Shown: positions 58,401 through 63,061 of the stretch, one piece after another
Numbering within the stretch: the stretch's first letter is position 1
Layout: the number at the start of each line of letters is the position of its first letter
NCBI RefSeq assembly: GCF_030503875.2
Contig: NZ_CP129968.2
Location: 1,886,001 to 1,950,000, forward strand
Length of the DNA: 64,000 nt
Direction: 5' to 3'
Origin: Marivirga arenosa
Lineage (GTDB): Bacteria; Bacteroidota; Bacteroidia; Cytophagales; Cyclobacteriaceae
The notes under the pieces: generated by a model
Databases searched by the model: none
What the model was told of the DNA's origin: nothing
What the model saw: the letters and a program-made list of their open reading frames with translations, nothing else
Translations under genes and position numbers: made by a program

Positions 58401-60664
58401 ATTATATTATCAAGATCATCACTATTTAATGATATAGTAGGTAATTGATTGATAGTAATAGTTTCAGTGTCAGCAAGGTCATCCGTACAGCTAGTGGTAG
58501 CATTAGTAGCACGAACAGTAATAGTTTCTGAACCATCACTTCCTAAGGCAGTATAGTCAAAGGCATTTGATGCAATGGTTATAGTTCCACCATTACCACC
58601 TACTGAAGATGAGAAAGCAGAATTACTTTGATCAAATAATTGATAATTAACTCCGGATTGAGAGCCGTCAATAGTAAAAACCAATGAAGAACCATCACAC
58701 ACTTCAGTAGCCGAAGGGGTTACAGTTAAAGTGTTGTTAGGTAATGGATTAATAGTAACAGAGGTAGCAGCAGAAGGGCTACTAAAGCAAGAGGCAGTAT
58801 TGTCTCCATTAGTAACTTCAACGGAATAGTTTCCGCTTTCAGAAACAAGATTTAAGGAGATATCTCGTGTTGTTAATGCGGGGACTAGAACACCATCTTT
58901 ATACCATCTATAAGATCCCTCAGTAGAACCGGGAGCTAGAGAAGAGGTCAGAGTGATGGACCCCCCCTCACAAGTTGAGACACTTGGCCCTTGAAGAATA
59001 GTAGGGGCAGCCGGAGCATCCTCTACGGTAATTGTAATGCCTGCATGCGTAGCAGAACAATTATTTCCATCAATACCTGTAACGGTGACCATATCACCAT
59101 CAGCTAAAGAAGAAGTAGAATACGTATTAGAGGCAGAAGGACCCTGAACGGCAAGTCCGTTAACAAAAAATTGATAAGTAGCAGCTCCACCTGCGGTAAA
59201 AGTTATAGGAGAACCGTTACAAATTATATTATCAAGATCATCACTAGCAAGAGTAACTGTAGGAGGATTGTTAATTGTAATATTATTAATGTTTTGAGGT
59301 GCAGATAATACTCCTTCACATCCTGTACTCAAAATGGTCACTAAAACAGAAACTGTTTCAGAGGTTCCTAAAGTACCGATATCAAAAGAATTTGTAGGAA
59401 TTATTATATCTCCACCATTTCCTACAATTTCTGAGCTTAAGGGATTGTTGGACTCATCAATTAATTGGTATTTATTAGTACTTTGAGTATTTGTTATTGT
59501 AAAGTTAAGAACACCTCCATCACATACTTCTGAAGCAGAGGGGGTGGTATTAGTAGTTATGGTGGTTGTATTAACAGAAGGATTAACCACTAAAGTAACC
59601 ATTGCAGGATCACTTTCACAGCCATTTGCAGAAGTTTCAGTTACATAAACAGTTGTAGTACCCGCTGTAGAGTTGTCAAAACCTATGTCTGCATTTATAG
59701 GTGATCCGCCAGTAGTTAAAACAGAAGTTAGGCCTGCATCATCATACCATGTAATAGTTCCTCCAGTACCGCTTGCTGACGGAGTTAGGAATGCTTCATT
59801 TAAGCATATTTCTTGGTTTTGGTTGGTTATTGTTGGTGCAGCAGGGAGAGCTTCAACAGTTATTTGTGCTGATGTAGATGTAACGATAGGCAAACAGGCA
59901 CCTGTAACTACAACGCGGTAATTGTAAGTATCAATGCTAATAGGAGCATTATTGATTTGAAGGGTGGAAGAAGTAAAATTACTATAAATTCCACCATCCA
60001 TACTTATATCAATATCTTCAAAACCTGCACCGCCACCAGCATCTCTTTGCCACTGATAACTTAATAAACCACCGGTAACTGATACTGTAAAAGCTGTATT
60101 TTCATTTTCACAAATTGCTTCTGATGATGGTTGACCAGTGATAGTTGGAGATTCAATACTACTTAATGATCCATGTAAAGTACCAAAAGGTGCACCATTT
60201 ACATTTAAGTCCGTACCTGTTGGAGAATCAACTCTAGTAATGTTTCCGGACGAGCCAGCAGTAATAGCTCTTACTTGAAAGTCCTGAAAGAAAATAGAAT
60301 TAATTTGACTAGTTGCATTAATTATTAGATTTACTTGCAACCAATTCGTTCCTCTATTTGTAGAGGAAGATGCATTAATATCTCCTCCAATGCCGGTAGC
60401 AGAAATGGTTCCACCTGTAGGTTTAAATTCAAAATTGGGGGGTAGTTCAATTCTGTAATACCTAGTATTGCCTGAGGTGTTGGGGAAGTCACCTGTATTA
60501 GTTTCAGTAATCTCTATATCAGGAAGACCATAATAACCACCATCTACACATATATTACTTAAATCAGCCTCAGTTATGGTAACTTGTGAATATGATTTAA
60601 AGCTCAATAATGTAAAGGAGCTAATGAGAAGTAAAACTTTTATATAAGTGTAAAACTGTTTCGT
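43418..60664 (-). CDS. Giant SprB-like repeat adhesin with T9SS sorting domain (probable ACG start)
   Basis: The product is about 5748 residues from ACG 60664, or 5729 from TTG 60607. Only the ACG start gives a signal peptide (ACG-KQFYTYIKVLLLISSFTLL ending KSYSQ); TTG would remove most of it. Order from the N-terminus: Ig-like modules, three 274-residue repeats, six 258-residue units each with three SprB repeats (GTYDVTITDGNGCT type) and one extra SprB repeat, Ig/PKD-like modules, about 2.4 copies of a 285-residue repeat, many further Ig-like modules, a PKD domain (SYSWDFG), a jelly-roll-like domain, an Omp28-like domain (VLIENFTN) without its Cys, and a C-terminal type A T9SS tail (LDLYPNPSSGIVNLN ... 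KKVVILD). It should be exported by T9SS and act as a cell-surface adhesin, as SprB does in gliding. Its upstream genes encode barrel, lipoprotein and WD40 partners. Confidence 0.9.
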   Translation of the reverse strand, partial: TKQFYTYIKVLLLISSFTLLSFKSYSQVTITEADLSNICVDGGYYGLPDIEITETNTGDFPNTSGNTRYYRIELPPNFEFKPTGGTISATGIGGDINASSSTNRGTNWLQVNLIINATSQINSIFFQDFQVRAITAGSSGNITRVDSPTGTDLNVNGAPFGTLHGSLSSIESPTITGQPSSEAICENENTAFTVSVTGGLLSYQWQRDAGGGAGFEDIDISMDGGIYSNFTSSTLQINNAPISIDTYNYRVVVTGACLPIVTSTSAQITVEALPAAPTITNQNQEICLNEAFLTPSASGTGGTITWYDDAGLTSVLTTGGSPINADIGFDNSTAGTTTVYVTETSANGCESDPAMVTLVVNPSVNTTTITTNTTPSASEVCDGGVLNFTITNTQSTNKYQLIDESNNPLSSEIVGNGGDIIIPTNSFDIGTLGTSETVSVLVTILSTGCEGVLSAPQNINNITINNPPTVTLASDDLDNIICNGSPITFTAGGAATYQFFVNGLAVQGPSASNTYSTSSLADGDMVTVTGIDGNNCSATHAGITITVEDAPAAPTILQGPSVSTCEGGSITLTSSLAPGSTEGSYRWYKDGVLVPALTTRDISLNLVSESGNYSVEVTNGDNTASCFSSPSAATSVTINPLPNNTLTVTPSATEVCDGSSLVFTIDGSQSGVNYQLFDQSNSAFSSSVGGNGGTITIASNAFDYTALGSDGSETITVRATNATTSCTDDLADTETITINQLPTISLNSDDLDNIICNGSPITFTAGGAATYQFFVNGLAVQGPSASNTYSTSSLADGDMVTVTGINANNCSATHAGITITVEDAPAAPTILQGPSVSTCEGGAITLTSSLAPGSTEGSYRWYKDGVLVPALTTRDISLNLVSESGNYSVEVTNGDNTASCFSSPSAATSVTINPLPNNTLTVTPSATEVCDGSSLIFTIDGSQSGVNYQLFDQSNSAFSSSVGGNGGTITIASNAFDYTALGSDGSETITVRATNATTSCTDDLADTETITINQLPTISLNSDDLDNIICNGSPITFTAGGAATYQFFVNGLAVQGPSASNTYSTSSLADGDMVTVTGIDGNNCSATHAGITITVEDAPAAPTILQGPSVSTCEGGSITLTSSLAPGSTEGSYRWYKDGVLVPALTTRDISLNLVSESGNYSVEVTNGDNTASCFSSPSAATSVTINPLPNNTLTVTPSASEVCDGSSLVFTIDGSQSGVNYQLFDQSNSAFSSSVGGNGGTITIASNAFDYTALGSDGSETITVRATNATTSCTDDLTDTETITINQLPTVANAGFDQISCAGSGNFTLSANNPVIGTGIWTLISGTATINSPSSNSSTVSGIPAGSSAVLRWTISNNPCTDSFDEILLTNPNSISATASLSTSTGTGFNLDCNGDLDGSIDITLSGGTPPYTYSWSTADGSGVNANSQDQIGLSAGTYDVDITDDNGCTITESYTITEPSPLAISLDALSSSTTGGFELNCNGDANGSIAISVSGGEGAYTYAWSTADGSGLVATDQDQTGLTAGTYDLTVTDANGCSTSTSYTLTEPTPLTQSAVLTDVDCNSAATGEINLTPAGGEGAYTYAWSTADGSGLVATDQDQSGLTAGTYDVTITDGNGCTSSASYTINEPDAISATASLSTSTGTGFNLDCNGDLDGSIDITLSGGTPPYTYSWSTADGSGVNANSQDQIGLSAGTYQVDITDDNGCTITESYTITEPSPLAISLDALSSSTTGGFELNCNGDANGSIAISVSGGEGAYTYSWSTADGSGLVATDQDQTGLTAGTYDLTVTDANGCSTSTSYTLTEPTPLTQAAVLTDVDCNSAATGEINLTPAGGEGAYTYAWSTADGSGLVATDQDQSGLTAGTYDVTITDGNGCTSSASYTINEPDAISAIASLSTSTGTGFNLDCNGDLDGSIDITVSGGTPPYTYSWSTADGSGVNANSQDQIGLSAGTYDVDITDDNGCTITESYTITEPSPLAISLDALSSSTTGGFELNCNGDANGSIAISVSGGEGAYTYAWSTTDGSGLVATDQDQTGLTAGTYDLTVTDANGCSTSTSYTLTEPTPLTQAAVLTDVDCNSAATGEINLTPAGGEGAYTYAWSTADGSGLVATDQDQSGLTAGTYDVTITDGNGCTSSASYTINEPDAISAIASLSTSTGTGFNLDCNGDLDGSIDITVSGGTPPYTYSWSTADGSGVNANSQDQIGLSAGTYDVDITDDNGCTITESYTITEPSPLAISLDALSSSTTGGFELNCNGDANGSIAISVSGGEGAYTYAWSTTDGSGLVATDQDQTGLTAGTYDLTVTDANGCSTSTSYTLTEPTPLTQAAVLTDVDCNSAATGEINLTPAGGEGAYTYAWSTADGSGLVATDQDQSGLTAGTYDVTITDGNGCTSSASYTINEPDAISATASLSTSTGTGFNLDCNGDLDGSIDITLSGGTPPYTYSWSTADGSGVNANSQDQIGLSAGTYQVDITDDNGCTITESYTITEPSPLAISLDALSSSTTGGFELNCNGDANGSIAISVSGGEGAYTYSWSTADGSGLVATDQDQTGLTAGTYDLTVTDANGCSTSTSYTLTEPTPLTQAAVLTDVDCNSAATGEINLTPAGGEGAYTYAWSTADGSGLVATDQDQSGLTAGTYDVTITDGNGCTSSASYTINEPDAISAIASLSTSTGTGFNLDCNGDLDGSIDITVSGGTPPYTYSWSTADGSGVNANSQDQIGLSAGTYDVDITDDNGCTITESYTITEPSPLAISLDALSSSTTGGFELNCNGDANGSIAISVSGGEGAYTYAWSTTDGSGLVATDQDQTGLTAGTYDLTVTDANGCSTSTSYTLTEPTPLTQAAVLTDVDCNSAATGEINLTPAGGEGAYTYAWSTADGSGLVATDQDQSGLTAGTYDVTITDGNGCTSSASYTLNEPTLLSASTTVSIYNTFNISCNGETDGFIEVTAAGGTGNYTFTLSGDASATQTQPGATYRFNNLAAGNYDIDITDANACAITTIPVTLTQPDPQIVANAGTDQINCENSNFTLAANSPPATGSGVWTLISGTATINTPSSAISTVSGIAAGTSATLRWTISNGSCTDTFDEVTLTNNVAPQFAPTPTNLFVCSGELVDIDFSTLSGTDNITWTADNTLVGNPTNGGNAMTFVAGPNNSGANLVTNITVSTSNAICTSPVTTTFSITLYPKPVINNVFPPVEVCENENTVDLNSLGLSATPAGGSFSFTGPGVTGSNFDATVAGLGIIEIEVTYTSPNGCVAVKDINLFDVVQLPTSNITTSITEICETQTLDLTATIGGGASSGSWTITGGGSIGTISPTTNNAGNWTTTFTPSGTAYGTVTAQFEAATINSCASNFKTYTFDVFENPTAVIPANFSTCGDANFDLDATLGGSAIDGQWDVITNGNAANLSASNTTAGVTTATYTPDAADFNTIITFQFTATDPNTGGPCGDNTYTVDVSIDEPAGVSISTAPVNICQNSTITVSGDFSGSATGASWSENGNGSLTNISTTGSTVTADYNPTVADIGNTVTFTLTTNNPANTCGSVSQTVDFIIDAPATATITNAIGTEICETQTLDLIANIGGGATSGNWTITGGATIGSIGATTNNAGNWTTTFTPSTTAYGTVTAEFEAFTSNTCSSTIEVFTFDVFENPTAVIPANFSTCGDANFDLDATLGGSAIDGQWDVITNGNAANLSASNTTAGVTTATYTPDAADFNTIITFQFTATDPNTGGPCGDNTYTVDVSIDEPAGVSISTAPVNICQNSTITVSGDFSGSATGASWSENGNGSLTNISTTGSTVTADYNPTVADIGNTVTFTLTTNNPANTCGSVSQTVDFIIDAPATATITNAIGTEICETQTLDLIANIGGGATSGNWTITGGATIGSIGATTNNAGDWTTTFTPSTTAYGTVTAEFEAFTSNTCSSTIEVFTFDVFENPTAVIPANFSTCGDANFDLDATLGGSAIDGQWDVITNGNAANLSASNTTAGVTTATYTPDAADFNTIITFQFTANDPNTGGPCGDNTYTVDVSIDEPAQASLAPTGNAVCETEPIVLGGTINSGASTGQWIIQSGQPDPNAETSGSLSATTNNAGVYEATFTPNGTYQGDVIFEFIAISTTSCSNDTITKTINVRGLPIVTNTSDAFCETTAGGGSVIVDLTSYNNFVTSETGVTIEWYSNSSLGTLVPDETAVSVVNNSIYYAKVILPTTNCFDVAQVDFTVDPQIVLDAGGGVSSSVEICDGDVLDLASIATPPSQSSADDLTWTTDGAGSFDDDTALRPIYDPGSDDYTSGPITLRLTGSNAGLCSDVFDEITLTIKQTPVISAANSISLCSEEFASIPFTVDVTNPILNVNIDDPTLVQGGISIIDGKIEFTSSINTSGTDKIGVITLSATQNGCTTIKSINLTLKDRPVVNSEADEPILCFPSAVSPRTFTHSSGTGTFNWEITNPALIGDATPTTGTGNFPGFDLADNQTGAPIEGYVKYYSVRNGCLSIADSFKITSNPRPVIQNTDVTFCDGENVNIDFIDNVGGTTTFDWSIDNTTIGIAFPSGSTNQSITPSGFTANNPSNSSDNVAIITVIPTQDGANGCTGPTKTITVTVLPNPVMTNSNFDYTVCSNETFDFVPTASIPSADFEWNLISGNTSVVNGLTPSGTGNISLDLVNTSGVNQEVVYEITPKNSSCLATANSEELTIIVRPEIKFDNIRDEYYVCSGQDFDLPINFVNNLTNVEFVWTVSPNSSGATDGVGTTVSGNLSNTISGESDVIQYTLNTRFLDGTCTGDSKVIDVIVNPNAIIDIIPIADICEGDNAIVEAQLLNGASSGVWSGGEGTFTSTSSPTTTYIPDPNEYGLDVTLRFTANDPDGSGVAGPCGTAFDEITFAVNTLPNVAITENLFPNDLYCIRNGLQELTATPSGGVFSGRGVVNNGDGTFDFDPTIATVGGPYTLTYSYTNPNGCVNTDEVIVEVTNGPNSNFDMETDDSNGFFCSNAFIELDPDQTGGTFTGPGIEILGGIPYFNAASSEVLNQDTVDITYTVFEDATSCLAETTKTLYRIPEPQITIDYQNLCEIDNAVQIFINPGYDSAQDSLISFQLEYENSPNRIYEEGQIEQFNSAGVKNITIIGTTALGCTFETTTSINVGNIQNVDFSFTNTKTSNPGETPTEFRNQSVLDGADSIISYSWDFGIPGIDTDISSLENPSFNYQTAGSYQVQLTIETLLGCTETISKTVAIVPAINTYPYYETFDNNAGGWTTNNTVNDSLSSWTYGSANGAFIGNNDNINPGNFWKTAANGNFGYYENEDSYLEGPSFDLTSLEKPMIAFDMWLDVDDSFRAGATVEYSIDGGSTWNILGAVEDELNWYNTTNISAIGGQNANPLNYAWYFIGEERNWVRVAHTIDEDEITNLASVKFRINFKGTLLNSDPTGMAIDNFYVGERQKLVLIENFTNLNATNYTSNRANVQNLNSTGIANDILPINFHISIPDPDSVNLRNSVQMDARASIYSIEESPKIVIDGERFNTSIFNSEGLTEEFSRKITRRSLLEPTNLVDIIINEEVGESTISFDATLRPNTDTTRNMVSYFFVIEKSTTSNGLNNIVRQILPNINGVELDDLNETVVSTYEWLVEPLYTNTDLAIITVVQDRLSNSVFEIDITNINQFKQSSKITSNSNALENINLDLYPNPSSGIVNLNFNQSLKSELEIFVVDMNGKVILNTKALRGTNHKELNLNGVSSGVYHIITKTLSGNLTRKKVVILD
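48567..50583 (-). repeat. 855-bp coding tandem repeat, about 2.4 copies
   Basis: Identical landmarks recur at 48644, 49499 and 50354 (period 855 bp, 285 residues). Copies differ at only a few bases over hundreds. Each encodes three Ig-like modules, including AVIPANFSTCGDANFDLD and ICETQTLDLIANIGGG. Confidence 0.95.
51903..56540 (-). repeat. 774-bp coding tandem repeat, six copies (18 SprB modules)
   Basis: One landmark (TACCAGCCGTTAAACC) recurs at 51970, 52744, 53518, 54292, 55066 and 55840, exactly 774 bp apart. Each unit encodes three SprB repeats of about 88, 89 and 81 residues. The units fall into two sequence variants (see findings). The array looks more GC-rich than the flanking genes. 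Confidence 0.97.
56792..59250 (-). repeat. 822-bp coding tandem repeat, three copies
   Basis: GGTAATTGATTGATAG recurs at 56796, 57618 and 58440 (period 822 bp, 274 residues). Each copy encodes Ig-like modules with LDNIICNGSPITF, STCEGG and TEVCDGSSL. A C7 or C8 run (G on the coding strand) is present once per copy. Confidence 0.95.
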
Positions 60665-60687
60665 AACTTTTTAATTTAATGTAACTT

Positions 60688-60719
60688 ACAATATAAACGT
60701 TTGGGGAGTAATTGACAAA
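60688..60719 (-). promoter_or_regulatory. Candidate promoter for the giant adhesin (TTTG-N20-TATATTGT)
   Basis: On the minus strand TTTG (60719-60716) is followed after 20 bp by TATATTGT (60695-60688), which shares TA and TT with TAnnTTTG but has two mismatches. It is 23 bp before the ACG start and after the stop of the lipoprotein gene, so the adhesin may have its own start in addition to operon read-through. Confidence 0.35.
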
Positions 60720-60743
60720 TTTATATGGAATAATAGAATTTTA

Positions 60744-62024
60744 CTAAAAATTAATCTTCATTAAACCAATAGCGGTCGAATTATTATCAAATGTTTTATG
60801 TGATAATATCACTAGGCTATTTCCACCTTCATTTACTATTTTTTGAATATCATAAAAACCAGTACTATTAAACATAAAATTTTGGCCTTCTAACTGAGTA
60901 CCAGATTGCGAAAATTTTAATAAGTAGGAAATATGATTGGCTGAACCTTCATCTATTGTTGAGATAATAATATTTCCATCACCATCTTCTGTTAAGCTAG
61001 TGATTTTATTGCCAAATTCAGAAAAAGAATAAATACTTTGAATCTCATTGTTATTTTTCCCATTGTAATCTTTAGAAATCAAAAATATAGAGTCATTATC
61101 TATATAGTTTCCAGCTATATAATTTTTCCCATTCGAGTGATATAGTATGTCCCCAAATTCTTCATTTTGGTCTGAACCTATATAAATAATTTCACTGGCG
61201 GTTGAATTTAAATCAGAATAAATATGCCAACTGATATTGTCAGATGAACCTGAAACGGATCCATTTGGGTTTTCACTAAAATTCTGACCTAATACTTCAT
61301 ATAATCTATTGGGGGTATTTCCCTTTCTTATTTTGAAATCTGTACTGTTATTAAAAACAATATCATCAGGTTTTTGCCTTATTGCTGTAATAATAGAATC
61401 ATTCTTATCATTGAAATCCATAGCAGTTAAATCGAAAATCTGTGTATATCTATTTAAGTTCCCACTTGAACTTTGTCTAATATTTCCTACACAAATAATA
61501 TTTGGAGGTAGAATTAGAAAGTCATTTAATTGCACTATTCGATTTTGATTGACTCCTAAAGTTTTTATTTCAGCAGACAAAGAGTCTTCAATATTTGCAT
61601 TAGAAGCTCTTGCAGGTATTCCATCTAAGTTCGTTTTAATTAATATATTTTGGTTAACATTAACTTGTGATTGATCAGTTCTACGATTTCCCATTATGTA
61701 AACTGAATTATCGGCCTCATTAAATTTGACACTTACGGCTTCATCATAGAAATCAGTGGTAATCTGATAGAGACTTCTTTGAAGTCCATTGTTAGCCACA
61801 TTAATTACTATAATATCAGAATTTTCTTCTGATTTTAAATTTCCTACAACTATATATCCTGTTGATTCTGGTTTACAGATAAAATCAATAGCTTCAACAT
61901 TTTCTGAAACAGCATATAATTTATCGAAACTAGGTAATTGTTCGCTTTCTAAGGCTTCAAAATTGCATGCTGAACATATCGCAAGTAACAGAAGAATAAT
62001 ATGTAAGAAATGTCTAGTTATCAT
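60744..62024 (-). CDS. Lipoprotein with predicted beta-propeller-like repeats
   Basis: The 426-residue protein begins with a lipoprotein-type signal (likely lipidated Cys20 in LAICSAC). The rest is made of repeated beta blocks such as GYIVVGNLKSEENSDIIVI, NSVYIMGNRR, KNYIAGNYI and GNIIISTIDEG, as in propeller proteins that read out as 'value stored in G-N'. I know no function for it. Its ATG overlaps the stop of the upstream barrel gene (ATGA), and the giant adhesin starts 79 bp downstream, so it is probably a surface or periplasmic partner of the adhesin. Confidence 0.75.
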   Translation of the reverse strand: MITRHFLHIILLLLAICSACNFEALESEQLPSFDKLYAVSENVEAIDFICKPESTGYIVVGNLKSEENSDIIVINVANNGLQRSLYQITTDFYDEAVSVKFNEADNSVYIMGNRRTDQSQVNVNQNILIKTNLDGIPARASNANIEDSLSAEIKTLGVNQNRIVQLNDFLILPPNIICVGNIRQSSSGNLNRYTQIFDLTAMDFNDKNDSIITAIRQKPDDIVFNNSTDFKIRKGNTPNRLYEVLGQNFSENPNGSVSGSSDNISWHIYSDLNSTASEIIYIGSDQNEEFGDILYHSNGKNYIAGNYIDNDSIFLISKDYNGKNNNEIQSIYSFSEFGNKITSLTEDGDGNIIISTIDEGSANHISYLLKFSQSGTQLEGQNFMFNSTGFYDIQKIVNEGGNSLVILSHKTFDNNSTAIGLMKINF

Positions 62025-63061
62025 TGAAAATTAAAGAAAGGGATATTAAATGTGAGATTCAATTGAAATACTAAATTTGCGATATCATCATCTTTCAAAA
62101 CCATCCCATTTAAAACTGTTGTTTTGACAGCCTCTTGCCTCGCTAAATCATTTAGATGGTTTCTAAAATAATTACTTACTCCTAATTTGACTTCGCCATA
62201 ATTTTCTCCAATTTTTATCATTGTCCCTATATTGGCATTAACAGCAAAATTAAAAATTGCTCTTCTGTCTAAAACACTTTCAGGACCTGCTATATTTTCT
62301 TCATCTACAGATTCAGAAAAGCCATTTATATAGTTCGATATTTGATAATTAAAATTCCCTCTTCCAGTAGCCCCTATTTCAACAAAAGGTTTCCATTGAT
62401 AAAAATCTTTCATATATCTTGCCATCAAATTTAAATTAATACCACTGTTTGAGCTTTGGTATTCGATTGTTGTGAAACTTCCATCTAACGATTCATTTCT
62501 TTCAAAGTATCCATATCTTTGATTTTGATATTGTAATTCTGCACCCACTACAATACTTTTCACCAAAGGATATAAATACTGAATCCCTATTTGTTCTAAA
62601 GAAAATTTTGGAATATAATTAGGAGCTTCGTTACCCAATGGATTAGTAGATCTGTAGTCAACAAGTCTAATGTAATTAAGATTAGTGCCAAAAGTCACTC
62701 CAATGAAATATTTTATGTCAGTATCTATACTATTATATAATGAATACAATTCAGATGGATCAACATTATCAATTACCTGATAATCTGTTTTAATATTTAA
62801 TAACTTAATTAGGGTAGATCTTGCCTTTTCTTGTTGGTTTATATTAATATAAGTAAGCGTTAAAAGCCTTAAGGCCACAATTTTTTGAGTTTTATCAAAG
62901 CCGTTTTCTAAACAATCGTTTAGTTTGCCTGGTACTGCGTATAGATTACCACTTGAATAATCTGCACGTGCCTCATTTAAATTTCTTTCACAACTAGACT
63001 GTGCAACTAATTGAATGGATGCTAAAACGATAAATGATATGGTGATTATAAAAATTTTCAT
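62021..63061 (-). CDS. Exported protein with TPR-like N-terminus and outer-membrane beta-barrel C-terminus
   Basis: The 346-residue protein has a signal peptide (cleavage near LVAQ, residue 21). Residues about 23-115 are helical and TPR-like (ALRLLTLTYININQQEKARS). From about 118 alternating strands (IGVTFGTNLNYIRL, VGAELQYQNQRYG, INLNLMARYMKDF, VFQLNLTFNIPFFNF) make a transmembrane barrel of the PorT/OmpW size, ending in an aromatic C-terminal strand. It overlaps both neighbours by 4 bp (ATGA). By position it may take the place of the PorP/SprF partners that accompany SprB-type adhesins; this is inference. Confidence 0.78.
   Translation of the reverse strand: MKIFIITISFIVLASIQLVAQSSCERNLNEARADYSSGNLYAVPGKLNDCLENGFDKTQKIVALRLLTLTYININQQEKARSTLIKLLNIKTDYQVIDNVDPSELYSLYNSIDTDIKYFIGVTFGTNLNYIRLVDYRSTNPLGNEAPNYIPKFSLEQIGIQYLYPLVKSIVVGAELQYQNQRYGYFERNESLDGSFTTIEYQSSNSGINLNLMARYMKDFYQWKPFVEIGATGRGNFNYQISNYINGFSESVDEENIAGPESVLDRRAIFNFAVNANIGTMIKIGENYGEVKLGVSNYFRNHLNDLARQEAVKTTVLNGMVLKDDDIANLVFQLNLTFNIPFFNFQ

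Noticed and set aside
48567..59250. Long regular repeats as a possible CRISPR array or satellite DNA
   Set aside because: Periods are 774-855 bp, all multiples of three, and one frame stays open throughout; they encode protein modules.
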